From assembly GCA_021790895.1 (NCBI GenBank), contig JAJYFM010000019.1:1-35505 (forward strand): 35,505 nt of DNA, in the 5' to 3' direction. A program made the translations under genes and the position numbers. The notes beneath the pieces are model-generated. The model did not search any database. It was given only the letters and a program-made list of their open reading frames with translations, and was not told the DNA's origin. Shown piece by piece: positions 24,404 to 32,397 of this stretch. This DNA is from a bacterium. GTDB lineage: Bacteria > Vulcanimicrobiota > Vulcanimicrobiia > Vulcanimicrobiales > Vulcanimicrobiaceae. Positions within the stretch are counted from its first letter, which is position 1. The number at the start of each line of letters is the position of its first letter.

Positions 24404-25383
24404 GCCTCACCACGACGGCGAGTATGAAATCGCTGCTCGACGACGACGACCGCGCGATGTTGCACGAATTGCTGAGCGATCGCGTCGCGTTCGACGAACC
24501 GCTCGCAGCGTACACCTCCTGGAAAATCGGCGGCCCGGCCGATGCCTTCGTGCAACTCGAACGCGAAAACGAACTCGCCGCGGTTCTCACCCACTGCGTG
24601 CGCCGTCGGTTGCCGTGGTTCGTTTTGGGGAGCGGCAGCAACTTGCTCGTCGGCGACGGTGGTATTCGCGGAATCGTACTGCGCTTGGGCGGCGAATTCG
24701 CGCGTGTCGACGTGCGCGCGAGCGACGATACCGTGCGCGTAATTGCCGGCGCATCAGCCTCGATGGCTGCAATTACGGCGCGAGCGGCGAGTGCCGGCGC
24801 CGTCGGCATTGCTTCTTTGGCCGGAATTCCGGGGACGTTGGGTGGATCGCTGCGGATGAATGCCGGAACCGACCGCGAGATGGGTGATTTTATCCGTGAC
24901 GTGCGCGTGCAATCGCCGAGTCGGCCGGCTCCGCACTCGGTCGATATTCGCTATTTTTATCGGCACACCAACCTTGCACGAGACGCGGTGGTGGTGGGGG
25001 CCGAACTCTCTTTTGTGCGTGGCGACGCGCACGGCGTACGTGAGGAGATGCAGGCGCGCCTCGTCCGCCGCAAACAAACCCAACCGATTGCGCTGCCGAA
25101 CGCAGGGTCGTGCTTTCGCAATCCGGAAGGCGAGAAAGCCGCACGGCTGATTGAAGCCGTTGGGGCGAAGGGTTGGCGCGAGGGCGATGCGGAAGTCTCA
25201 CCGCTCCACGCGAACTTTATTAATAATCTCGGCGCGGCGAGTGCCTGCGACGTCGCAACGCTCCTCGCGCGCGTTCGGCGTGCGGTCTTCGAACGATTCG
25301 GTATTGGATTGGAGTTGGAGGTGCATCTCGTGGGAGTTTTTATCGATCGGCAGTGGGATGGAGGCAATGGCCGAGTTGCGTAA
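24400..25383 (+). CDS. murB: UDP-N-acetylenolpyruvoylglucosamine reductase MurB
   Basis: This FAD enzyme reduces the enolpyruvyl group to give UDP-MurNAc using NADPH. Blocks seen in the 327-residue product are 'YTSWKIGGPADAFVQL', 'GSGSNLLVGDGGIRGIVL', 'IASLAGIPGTLGGSLRMNAG' and 'LPNAGSCFRNPEGEKAARLI'. The serine of GSCFRNP is the expected proton donor, and the ending 'LELEVHLVG' supplies the acidic residue. GTG at 24400 overlaps the murC stop. An internal ATG at 24424 is the alternative start, since the first eight residues carry no motif. Its last 17 bases overlap ddl. murA is not in the window. Confidence 0.96.
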   Translation: MSLTTTASMKSLLDDDDRAMLHELLSDRVAFDEPLAAYTSWKIGGPADAFVQLERENELAAVLTHCVRRRLPWFVLGSGSNLLVGDGGIRGIVLRLGGEFARVDVRASDDTVRVIAGASASMAAITARAASAGAVGIASLAGIPGTLGGSLRMNAGTDREMGDFIRDVRVQSPSRPAPHSVDIRYFYRHTNLARDAVVVGAELSFVRGDAHGVREEMQARLVRRKQTQPIALPNAGSCFRNPEGEKAARLIEAVGAKGWREGDAEVSPLHANFINNLGAASACDVATLLARVRRAVFERFGIGLELEVHLVGVFIDRQWDGGNGRVA

Positions 25384-26311
25384 AGCGCGCATTGCCGTGG
25401 TGATGGGCGGAAAGAGCTCCGAGCGCGAAATTTCCATCGCGAGCGGCACCCCGGTCGCGCAAGCGCTAGCAACGCTCGGCTACGAGGTTCATTCCATCGA
25501 CTACGACGAACGTTTTATCGATGCCGTCCGTACCATTGCGCCCGATGTCGTCTTCAACGCGCTCCACGGCACCGGCGGCGAGGACGGCGAGATGCAAGGT
25601 GTGCTCGATCATCTCGGCGTTGCCTATACCGGCAGCGGGATCGCCGCCTGCGCGCTCGCGATGGATAAACATCTCGTGAAAAAACTCTTCGCTGCAGAAG
25701 GGCTGCCCACGGCGGCGTGGGACTACTTCGATCTCGATGGTGGTGCGCTGCCGCTCTTGCCCGGCTCGCTCGATCTTCCGTTGGTTGTGAAACCGCGTTA
25801 CGAAGGATCTTCGATCGGCGTACGTATCGTTCGATCGCACGAACAGTGGAGCGCGGCGGTGATTGAGTTATCGCACAGCTATGGGTGCGTGCTTGCCGAA
25901 GAATTTATCACCGGACGTGAGTTCACATGTGCGGTGCTCGGCGAGGAGGCGCTTCCGGTCGTGGAGATCGTCGCCAATCGCGACGGGTTCTATTCCACCG
26001 ACGCGAAATACGAACCGGGCGGTAGCACGCATATCGCGCCGGCGAAAATCGACGCCGATCTGGCTTCCCGCATGCAGATGCTTGCGCTTTCCGCGCATCG
26101 GCTATTGGGCATGCGCGACTATTCGCGAACCGACTTCATCGTGAACGAACAGAACCGCCCTTTTTTACTGGAGATCAACGCATTGCCCGGGCTCACGACC
26201 ACCTCGCTGTTGCCCGATGCAGCAGCCGCGGTGGGGATTGGTTTCGATGCGCTGGTGGAGCGAATCGTCGGTTATGCGCTCGCTCGGGGGAGGCGGCGCA
26301 ACGCGGCGTAG
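25367..26311 (+). CDS. ddl: D-alanine-D-alanine ligase Ddl
   Basis: This ATP-grasp enzyme joins two D-alanines for MurF; the D-alanine would come from the alanine racemase encoded at 31263-32396. The product of about 314 residues shows 'VVMGGKSSEREISIASG', 'FNALHGTGGEDGEMQGVLDHL', 'LVVKPRYEGSSIGVRIV', 'EEFITGREFTCAVLG' and 'LLEINALPGLTTTSLLPDAA', in the family order. I favour the ATG at 25367 (M-A-E-L-R-K). Another in-frame ATG at 25358 is possible, and the GGAGG lies between the two. A longer frame from 25151 is an artefact inside murB. ddl closes the dcw cluster, with no ftsQ, ftsA or ftsZ after it. Confidence 0.95.
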   Translation: MAELRKARIAVVMGGKSSEREISIASGTPVAQALATLGYEVHSIDYDERFIDAVRTIAPDVVFNALHGTGGEDGEMQGVLDHLGVAYTGSGIAACALAMDKHLVKKLFAAEGLPTAAWDYFDLDGGALPLLPGSLDLPLVVKPRYEGSSIGVRIVRSHEQWSAAVIELSHSYGCVLAEEFITGREFTCAVLGEEALPVVEIVANRDGFYSTDAKYEPGGSTHIAPAKIDADLASRMQMLALSAHRLLGMRDYSRTDFIVNEQNRPFLLEINALPGLTTTSLLPDAAAAVGIGFDALVERIVGYALARGRRRNAA

Positions 26312-26329
26312 CGTACCGCTTTTGATAAA

Positions 26330-26345
26330 TGCGACGTTGGTCGCA
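26330..26345 (+). other. Short hairpin between ddl and the citrate synthase gene
   Basis: TGCGAC-GTTG-GTCGCA is a perfect 6-bp stem with a tetraloop, 18 bases after the ddl stop. No T-run follows, so a classic Rho-independent terminator is not supported. It may be a weak or Rho-assisted stop, or an RNA 3' end stabiliser, at the boundary of the dcw operon. Confidence 0.3.
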
Positions 26346-26437
26346 ACGCAGGCGCCACTCGATATGGGAACCTGCATGCCGGGGAAAGAAGAGTCTCCCC
26401 AAAAGAATCTATCGTGAAGATATCGTCCGGAGGTATC

Positions 26438-27607
26438 GTGTCCAGTACGGGTTTGATTGTCGACCGCGGCCTTGAAGGCGTTGTCGTTGGAAGCACCTTG
26501 CTCTCGAACGTTGAGGGAAAGATCGGTCGCCTCACGTACCGCGGCTACGATATCGACGACCTCGCGCCGAACGCGACCTTTGAAGAGGTCGTGCATCTCT
26601 TATTGTTTGGACATCTTCCAAGCGCAGACGAACTCGAGCACCTCAAGCGCGAGATTGGAACGCGGCGAATGCTGCCCGAACCCTTGGTCGATGGAATGCG
26701 TCGTTCACCGAAGACGGCGTGGCCGATGGATGTCCTGCGCACGGTTGCGAGCGGCCTCGCGCTCTTCTCGCCGGTCAATCGGATCGGCGAGCACGTCTCC
26801 GATGTCCACACGGCGATCGAACTCATCGCAAAAATGCCGACGATCCTCGCCGCATGGGATCGTATTCGCCGCGACCTCGACCCGATCGAGCCGCGCAACG
26901 ATCTTTCGCAGGCCGCGAACTTTCTCTACATGCGCACCGGAAAAATGCCGGCCGAGATCGAGGCGAAAGCGCTCGATACCTATCTCGTCCTGCTTGCCGA
27001 TCACTCGTATAACGCCTCGACGTTCTCTGCGCGCGTTACCGCGTCGACCCGTGCAGATATCTATGCCGCCGTTACCGCTGCACTAGCCACCCTCGAAGGA
27101 GATTTACATGGTGGAGCGGCGAGCGCGGCGTTCAATACGCTGCTTTCGGTCGGCTCCCCCGACCGCGCGGAAATTTACGTTCGCGATGCACTGGGACGCG
27201 GCGAACGCATCATGGGAATGGGACATCGCGAATATCGCGTTCGCGATCCGCGCGCCCGCCATCTCGAGGCAAAGGCGAAAGAACTCTCAATTTATCGTGG
27301 AGATTCTCGCTGGTATGAAATTGCTCGCGCGCTGGAAGAAGCGAGCAACAAGGTGCTCAAAGAGACCAAACCCGATAAGAGCATCTATGCGAACGTCGAT
27401 TTCTATACCGCTCCGTTGCTGGCCGATCTCGGTATGCCGGGCGACGAATTTACTTGCATGTTCGCGTGCGGGCGCATCGCCGGGTGGAGTGCGCACATTC
27501 TCGAACAGCTCGGCGACAACCGCTTAATTCGCCCGCAGGCGACGTACGAGGGACCGCCGCCGGGACCGTTCGTGCCGATCGGCTCGCGACCGACGACCGC
27601 GCACTAA
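26438..27607 (+). CDS. gltA: Citrate synthase
   Basis: The 389-residue product condenses acetyl-CoA and oxaloacetate. The catalytic elements are the histidine in 'DLHGGAASAAF' near residue 224, the histidine in 'GMGHREYR' near 262, and the aspartate in 'NVDFYTAPLL' near 316. 'RLTYRGYDIDDLA' near residue 30 and 'CGRIAGWSAHILEQ' near the end also fit. The size and motifs match the short, CitZ-like citrate synthases; 2-methylcitrate synthase cannot be excluded. I chose the GTG at 26438 because GGAGG lies five bases before it. The in-frame GTG at 26414 would add eight residues. About 100 bases separate it from ddl, and hisB follows after 4 bases. Confidence 0.92.
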   Translation: MSSTGLIVDRGLEGVVVGSTLLSNVEGKIGRLTYRGYDIDDLAPNATFEEVVHLLLFGHLPSADELEHLKREIGTRRMLPEPLVDGMRRSPKTAWPMDVLRTVASGLALFSPVNRIGEHVSDVHTAIELIAKMPTILAAWDRIRRDLDPIEPRNDLSQAANFLYMRTGKMPAEIEAKALDTYLVLLADHSYNASTFSARVTASTRADIYAAVTAALATLEGDLHGGAASAAFNTLLSVGSPDRAEIYVRDALGRGERIMGMGHREYRVRDPRARHLEAKAKELSIYRGDSRWYEIARALEEASNKVLKETKPDKSIYANVDFYTAPLLADLGMPGDEFTCMFACGRIAGWSAHILEQLGDNRLIRPQATYEGPPPGPFVPIGSRPTTAH

Positions 27608-27611
27608 TGCC

Positions 27612-28199
27612 ATGAGCGCTCCGGCGCGCACTGCGCGGCTGAAACGAGCGACCAACGAGACCGAGATCGATTTGGAAGTCGATCTCGATGGCGGTGAGAT
27701 TTCTATCGAAACGGGCGTCGATTTTTTCGATCACATGTTGCATGCGCTTGCGCTGCACGGTGGGATCGGGATGAAATTGCGCGCGCGTGGCGACGGGATG
27801 GACAACCATCACCTCATCGAAGACGTGGGCATCGCGCTCGGTAAAGCATTTTACGAAGCGTTGGGTGATAAACGCGGTATAGCGCGCTTCGGTTCGATTC
27901 TGTTGCCGCTCGACGATGCCTTGATCGCAGCGAGCATTGATATTTCCGGGCGCTCGTATCTGAACTTTCGCGTAGATTTCTTACGGAACGATCTCGGAGC
28001 AATGCCGACGGAGATGGTCGGTGAATTTTTTCGCGCGCTCGCCGACCATGCACGTATCACCGTCCACCTCATCGCTATGCACGGTAACGTGGCGCACCAT
28101 CTCTGCGAGGCAACCTTCAAGGCCTTTGCGAGAGCGTTCGCAGCAGCGAAAACAATCGACGGCGGCGGTATTGCCTCGACGAAAGGGCTGCTGGAATAA
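27612..28199 (+). CDS. hisB: Imidazoleglycerol-phosphate dehydratase HisB
   Basis: This is the monofunctional dehydratase of histidine synthesis, a manganese enzyme that converts imidazole glycerol phosphate to imidazole acetol phosphate. The 195-residue product has 'GVDFFDHMLHALALHGG', 'DNHHLIEDVGIALGKA' and 'GNVAHHLCEATFKAFARAF', in which the paired histidines bind the metal ions. There is no N-terminal phosphatase domain as in the enterobacterial fusion. The start is ATG four bases after the citrate synthase stop, with no clear ribosome binding site. It likely relies on translation of the upstream gene. Its stop overlaps the hisH start (TAATG). Confidence 0.97.
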   Translation: MSAPARTARLKRATNETEIDLEVDLDGGEISIETGVDFFDHMLHALALHGGIGMKLRARGDGMDNHHLIEDVGIALGKAFYEALGDKRGIARFGSILLPLDDALIAASIDISGRSYLNFRVDFLRNDLGAMPTEMVGEFFRALADHARITVHLIAMHGNVAHHLCEATFKAFARAFAAAKTIDGGGIASTKGLLE

Positions 28200-28810
28200 T
28201 GCGCTCGCGCCGAATCGTTGCGATCGACTACGGCGGCGGAAATATCGGTTCGTTGGTTGGGGCGCTTCGCAGGCGCGGCATCGAACCGATCGTTACCGAC
28301 GACCGAGATGCCGTGCTGGAAGCCGATGCCGCATTTTTTCCGGGTGACGGAGCGTTTGTCGCGACGATGGATGCACTGCACGAACGCCGCCTCGATAGCG
28401 CGATCTACGAACGTATCGAACGCGGCCGGCCGTACTTTGGGATCTGCGTCGGTATGCAGGTGCTCTTCGAGGGTTCGAGCGAGTTCGGCGGCGCGCGGGG
28501 CCTGGGGATCTTTCGCGGCGAGGTGGGGCGTTTCGAAGGCGACGTGCGACTGCCGCATATGGGCTGGAACCGGTTGGAGCCGAGCCTTGCCCACCCGGTT
28601 CTGCGCGATCTCGGCGAGGAAGAGTACGCCTATTTCCTCCACTCATATCGAGCGCTCCCCGGCGCCGACTGTATTGCCACGGCCACGCACGGAGAGCGCT
28701 TCGCGGCGGTCGTCGCTCGCGGCGCCGCAGTGGGAACGCAGTTTCATCCCGAGAAGAGCCAACGGACGGGAGAGAAGATTCTCGACGCATTTCTTGCATC
28801 GCTCGACTAA
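28199..28810 (+). CDS. hisH: Imidazole glycerol phosphate synthase glutaminase subunit HisH
   Basis: This class I glutamine amidotransferase supplies ammonia to HisF. The 203-residue product has 'DYGGGNIGSLVGAL' at the start, the nucleophile cysteine in 'FGICVGMQVLFEGS' near residue 83, and the histidine and glutamate of the triad in 'GTQFHPEKSQRTG' near 184. The length is normal. The gene overlaps hisB by one base. Its partner hisF is not in the window, although hisA follows 19 bases later. HisF must be encoded elsewhere. Confidence 0.96.
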   Translation: MRSRRIVAIDYGGGNIGSLVGALRRRGIEPIVTDDRDAVLEADAAFFPGDGAFVATMDALHERRLDSAIYERIERGRPYFGICVGMQVLFEGSSEFGGARGLGIFRGEVGRFEGDVRLPHMGWNRLEPSLAHPVLRDLGEEEYAYFLHSYRALPGADCIATATHGERFAAVVARGAAVGTQFHPEKSQRTGEKILDAFLASLD

Positions 28811-28829
28811 ATAGAAAGGAAGCCCCGCA

Positions 28830-29549
28830 ATGCTCGTCATTCCAGCCATCGATTTGCGCGCCGGCAAATGCGTGCGCATGGAGCAGGGAGATCCCTCACG
28901 CGAAACGACCTATGACGACGATCCGGTCGCGCGCGCCCGCGCATTCGTCGCGCAGGGCGCGAAACGCTTGCATGTCGTCGACCTCGACGGCGCATTCGGA
29001 TCGGGCGAGAACCTCGCCGCGATCGCCGCGATCGCCCGCGCGGTCTCCGTGCCGATTCAGGTCGGCGGCGGAATTCGCAGCGCCGAACATGCAGCGGCCC
29101 GCTTCGAAGCCGGCGCTGCGGAGATCATCATTGGGACGCTCTTCGTCGAAGATGAACGCATCGCGCGGCACATCGTGGGGCGCTACGGCGAGAAAGTGAT
29201 CGCCGGTATCGATGCGCGCGGACGCGAGGTCGCCGTGCGCGGTTGGCAAGAACGAACCCCGGTCGACCGCGATGCGCTGGTCCAAAGGGTCGCGCGGTGG
29301 GGAGTGCGGCGCGTCATTTTCACCGAGATTCACCGCGACGGAATGGGCGAGGGCTACGATCTCGATGCGCTGCGGGAGGTCGCCGCGGCGGCCGATGTGC
29401 GCGTGACCGCGAGCGGCGGCGCACAGAGCGTCGCCGATCTGCAGAAGCTTCGCGCCGCTGCTCCGCCCGCCGTCGACGCCTGCATCATCGGCAGTGCGCT
29501 CTACCGCGGCACCATCGATCTCGCTGCTGCGATCGCCGCGGTCGGGTAA
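28830..29549 (+). CDS. hisA: HisA, phosphoribosylformimino-AICAR-P isomerase
   Basis: This is a (beta/alpha)8-barrel isomerase acting just before the HisH/HisF step. The 239-residue product has the catalytic aspartate in 'MLVIPAIDLRAGKCVRM' (D8), 'QVGGGIRS' near residue 73, the second acid in 'TEIHRDGMGEG' near 170, and the phosphate-binding 'IIGSALYRGTIDL' at the C-terminus. HisA and HisF are homologous. 'AIDLRAGKCVRM', with no 'CLDV' start, marks this one as HisA. The ribosome binding site AAGGAAG lies seven bases upstream. The gene converges with the minus-strand gene ending at 29564. Confidence 0.95.
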   Translation: MLVIPAIDLRAGKCVRMEQGDPSRETTYDDDPVARARAFVAQGAKRLHVVDLDGAFGSGENLAAIAAIARAVSVPIQVGGGIRSAEHAAARFEAGAAEIIIGTLFVEDERIARHIVGRYGEKVIAGIDARGREVAVRGWQERTPVDRDALVQRVARWGVRRVIFTEIHRDGMGEGYDLDALREVAAAADVRVTASGGAQSVADLQKLRAAAPPAVDACIIGSALYRGTIDLAAAIAAVG

Positions 29550-29558
29550 ACGTCGCTC

Positions 29559-29572
29559 GCGCCTTAGGGCGC
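29559..29572. other. Hairpin between convergent genes
   Basis: GCGCC-TTAG-GGCGC forms a perfect 5-bp stem at the meeting point of hisA and the minus-strand His-rich gene, including the latter's stop codon. It could act on transcripts from both sides, but no T-tract follows, so a terminator role is uncertain. Confidence 0.25.
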
Positions 29573-31231
29573 CGAGGTCGCCTTCGGATGCGGCGTTGCG
29601 TGATGCGTCACGTGATGCGTTGTATGGTGCGTTGCGTGATGCGTCGTATGGTGCGTTGTGTGGGAGCTGCTCGACGCATGCACCGGGTGGCTCGCATGAA
29701 CGGGGCGTGAGATATGCACCGGCGCCCGCGGAGTCGGTCGTTTCGCCCCGCCTCCGAAATGCGGATGCGTGACGATCGGATGCGTGACGACCGGATGCGT
29801 GACGACCGGATGCGTGACGACCGGATGCGTAACGACCGGATGCGTAACGACCGGATGCGTGACGATCGGATGCGTGACGCGTACCGGCGTGTGCGGAGTC
29901 GGCCGTTTCGCCCCGCCGTCGAAGTGCGGATGCGTAACGACGGGATGCGTTACGATGGGGTGCGCGACGACGGGATGCGTGACGCGTACCGGCGTGTGCG
30001 ACGTCGGCCGCTTCACTCCGCCATCGAAGCGCGGCGGCACCGGTGCGGGCGTTCCACCGAGGATACAGCGTTGTCCCGGCGGGCAATTCCCAGGCGAGGG
30101 TGTGCGTTGCCCGATCGGCGGCGCACTCGTCGGTGAGGGCGAAGGCGAGGGTGAAGGCGTGGGTGTCGATTGGGCGCCACGATTGTGTCGATGATGGTGA
30201 TGATGGCGGTGGTGGTACCAACCATAGTAATCGTTGGCGTAGATGCTAACGAAGATCGAGAACGGCGCCTGATATTGAACGCCGCGCGCATCGACGTAAT
30301 ACCCTTGGATTGGGCAGTATTGAGTATCGCCGTAATATGGGAGTTGTACCCAGCCGTCGTAGATTTGCGGCGTACCGGGGTTGGCATAGAGCGGGTAACT
30401 CCAACCGCTGTAACAGGCTTGCGCGTAGGCATATCCGCCGGGCGGTGCGACCATCTCCACGTCGGCTGCGTCGCCCGATGAAAACGTCGAACCGTTGAGC
30501 GAATAGAACTGAATCTCGGGGAAACTTTGTCCGCTGGGTAGCGGCGACTGCGCCGGCTCCGGCGTAGCGACTGCACCGGTGACGGTGGTGGTAAAGGCCC
30601 AGCGTTCGGCGATCGTCGCTCCGTTATCGAGCGAAATCTCGGCGACGTGAGTGCCCATCGCTAACGGTGTGCTCGGAAGATAGAGAACGCCCTGCTTGGT
30701 GCGTTTTGCGAGCATCGTCACGTCGGTGCCGTCGAGCAACAATCGAATCGCGGATGCTGCAATCTTCGGATCGTTGATATTCGCTCCAATAACGGGGAAC
30801 GCCGTCGCGTTTGCACTATATGGACGCGGTAAGAGGCCGCTGATTCCCGGCGCCAACGCAACGTGAGTTTTTGCATTTGCCGGAATGAGCACCGCATGTT
30901 GTGCCGAGCTATAGTGGACGCGTACGTTCATCGCATCGGCAACGAAGCGTAGCGGGGCATACGTACGACCGCCGACGACGATCGGCGCGACGTCGAGCGC
31001 GGAGCGTTTCTGACCGATCCACGCCGTCCTCGAGCCGATGCGCAAGCGAATCGTTGGTCCGCTCGTCTGGTGAACGTCGATCTCGCGAAGCGAGGAAAGA
31101 TAGTCGACGCGGCTCCCAAGGGCTTGCGAAAGGGCGCGCACGGGCAAGAGCGCTCGCTCTTGTACGACGATCGCGCGCTCGCGCAAATTGGTGCCTCCGA
31201 CGATAATTGCAAGTGTAGCAGGGTGAAGCAT
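29564..31231 (-). CDS. Stalk-domain (copper amine oxidase N-type) protein with His-rich repeat tail
   Basis: The first 110 residues contain two copies of the 'copper amine oxidase N-terminal' stalk repeat: 'ERALLPVRALSQALGSRVDY' and 'VGGRTYAPLRFVADAMNVRV'. This surface domain is common in Firmicutes and related lineages and often binds cell-wall material; it does not imply amine oxidase activity. A beta-rich middle part follows, then a Tyr-rich part and a linker of Ser/Pro/Thr. The tail is long, with pentapeptide T-H-P-V-V repeats and a His-Thr-rich end. Histidine clusters suggest metal binding. A typical signal peptide is not clear (MLHPATLAIIVGG), so export is unproven. The ATG lies six bases from a 14-bp palindrome. 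It follows alr on the same strand by 31 bases. Confidence 0.75.
   Translation of the reverse strand: MLHPATLAIIVGGTNLRERAIVVQERALLPVRALSQALGSRVDYLSSLREIDVHQTSGPTIRLRIGSRTAWIGQKRSALDVAPIVVGGRTYAPLRFVADAMNVRVHYSSAQHAVLIPANAKTHVALAPGISGLLPRPYSANATAFPVIGANINDPKIAASAIRLLLDGTDVTMLAKRTKQGVLYLPSTPLAMGTHVAEISLDNGATIAERWAFTTTVTGAVATPEPAQSPLPSGQSFPEIQFYSLNGSTFSSGDAADVEMVAPPGGYAYAQACYSGWSYPLYANPGTPQIYDGWVQLPYYGDTQYCPIQGYYVDARGVQYQAPFSIFVSIYANDYYGWYHHRHHHHHRHNRGAQSTPTPSPSPSPSPTSAPPIGQRTPSPGNCPPGQRCILGGTPAPVPPRFDGGVKRPTSHTPVRVTHPVVAHPIVTHPVVTHPHFDGGAKRPTPHTPVRVTHPIVTHPVVTHPVVTHPVVTHPVVTHPVVTHPIVTHPHFGGGAKRPTPRAPVHISRPVHASHPVHASSSSHTTHHTTHHATHHTTHHVTHHATPHPKATSAP
29763..29875 (+). repeat. 15-bp tandem repeat encoding T-H-P-V-V units
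   Basis: The unit GGATGCGTGACGACC recurs at 29763, 29778, 29793, 29808, 29823, 29838 and 29853, with one or two base changes, then a partial copy at 29868. It lies inside the His-rich gene and encodes pentapeptides on the minus strand. A second, more degenerate array and a roughly 100-bp higher-order repeat (spacer sequence encoding 'GGAKRPTPHTPV') continue to about 30030. Strand slippage could change the copy number. Confidence 0.9.
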
Positions 31232-31236
31232 TTCCA

Positions 31237-31250
31237 GTAGAACGTTCTAC
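31237..31250. promoter_or_regulatory. 14-bp perfect palindrome GTAGAACGTTCTAC
   Basis: The two halves GTAGAAC and GTTCTAC are exact reverse complements without spacer, located six bases before the ATG of the His-rich gene and just after alr. Such a site could bind a dimeric repressor; the AGAAC/GTTCT core resembles, but does not equal, some SOS boxes. Its place in the leader suggests local control of the His-rich gene. Confidence 0.4.
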
Positions 31251-31262
31251 AGCGAGGGCTTG

Positions 31263-32396
31263 TTACCCCCGGCGGTCAATTTCGGCGAACGCTCGCGGAA
31301 GCGTACTCGGTAGACGGGTGACGATCTCGTAGGAAATGGTTTGCGCGCATCGTGCCCAATCGTCGGCGGCGATCTCTTCATTGCCGTCGCGTCCGATCAG
31401 CGTTACGCTCGTCCCGACCGCTGCGGCCGGAGCGTTCGTGAGATCGAGAATGCAGGTATTCATGGCGATACGCCCGAGGATCGGGCAGCGTTTTCCGTCG
31501 ATGAGAAAGGCGCCGCCGTTCGAGAGCAGTCGTGGGATGCCGTCGGCGTAGCCCAGCGGTAGCACCCCAATGCGCATCGCGCGCGGTGCGTGAAAAGTGC
31601 AGCCGTAACCGACCGCTTCGCCCGCGTCGATCTCCCGCGTCACGACGAGTTGGGAGCGATAGCGTAATGCGGGATGCAACGCGAGTTGCGAATCTCCCAT
31701 CGCCGACCGCGTCTGCTCCGAGGGCCAGATACCGTAGAGCGCGATGCCGAAACGTGCGAGATCGAGCCGTGATTGCGGCCAGAGCATCGCTGCTGCCGAT
31801 GCTGCAATATGCTGCTGCGCTGCCGGGAAGCGCGCGCGCAGGTGTTCGCGCGCTACCGAAAAGCGCGCGAGCTGATACTGCGTGTAGGGCGAGTCGATCT
31901 CTTCGGCGGCTGCAAGATGCGAAAAAACACCGACGATCTCGACATCGCGAACCGCGGCGACGGCATCTAAGAGCGATGCGCATGCTTCGGCTTCGATGCC
32001 GAAACGGTTCAGGCCGGTGTTGATTTTTACATGCACGCGAGCGGGTCGCCCGCAGGCGCGAGCGGCCGCTGCAAGATCGCGAAGATAGCCGCGATCGTCC
32101 CAGAGCGGAAGTTCGCAATCGCTCTCCATCGCGCTGCGCAATGCAGATGCAGGAACGGGCCCGAGGATGAGCAGCGGGGCGGTAATGTCGGCGGCGCGTA
32201 ATGCGAGCGCTTCATCGATCGTATAGACGCAGAGATACCGCGCCTGCTTTTCGATCGCGCGGGCAACCTCGACGGCTCCGTGGCCGTAGGCATTGCCTTT
32301 GACGACGAATGCCGCGCGCGTCGGTGCAACGAGCGAGCAGAGCGCATCGGCGTTCGCGCGGAGCGCCGCGAGGGAGATCTCAAGCGCGCCGTTCAC
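31263..32396 (-). CDS. alr: Alanine racemase
   Basis: This PLP enzyme interconverts L- and D-alanine, supplying Ddl and MurF. The 377-residue product has the cofactor lysine K33 in 'VVKGNAYGHG', 'HVKINTGLNRFGI' near residue 123, 'RFGIALYGIWP' near 215, and the second catalytic tyrosine in 'AVGYGCTFHAPR' near 250, followed by 'VLPLGYADGIPR'. The usual 'GR(I/V)(C/S)MD' reads 'GRIAMNTCILDL', with asparagine for the common aspartate. The GTG start follows the upstream membrane-protein gene by one base. It is coded away from the dcw operon but in the same neighbourhood. Confidence 0.96.
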   Translation of the reverse strand: MNGALEISLAALRANADALCSLVAPTRAAFVVKGNAYGHGAVEVARAIEKQARYLCVYTIDEALALRAADITAPLLILGPVPASALRSAMESDCELPLWDDRGYLRDLAAAARACGRPARVHVKINTGLNRFGIEAEACASLLDAVAAVRDVEIVGVFSHLAAAEEIDSPYTQYQLARFSVAREHLRARFPAAQQHIAASAAAMLWPQSRLDLARFGIALYGIWPSEQTRSAMGDSQLALHPALRYRSQLVVTREIDAGEAVGYGCTFHAPRAMRIGVLPLGYADGIPRLLSNGGAFLIDGKRCPILGRIAMNTCILDLTNAPAAAVGTSVTLIGRDGNEEIAADDWARCAQTISYEIVTRLPSTLPRAFAEIDRRG

Positions 32397-32397
32397 G

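Noticed and set aside
29763-30030. Regular repeats resembling a CRISPR array
   Set aside because: Units are 15 bp and contiguous without unique spacers, and they encode in-frame pentapeptides; no cas genes are nearby.
28896-30221. Minus-strand frame of 441 codons with R-H-A-S-G repeats
   Set aside because: It is antisense to hisA and out of frame with the His-rich gene; the repeats only reflect the 15-bp DNA array read in another frame.
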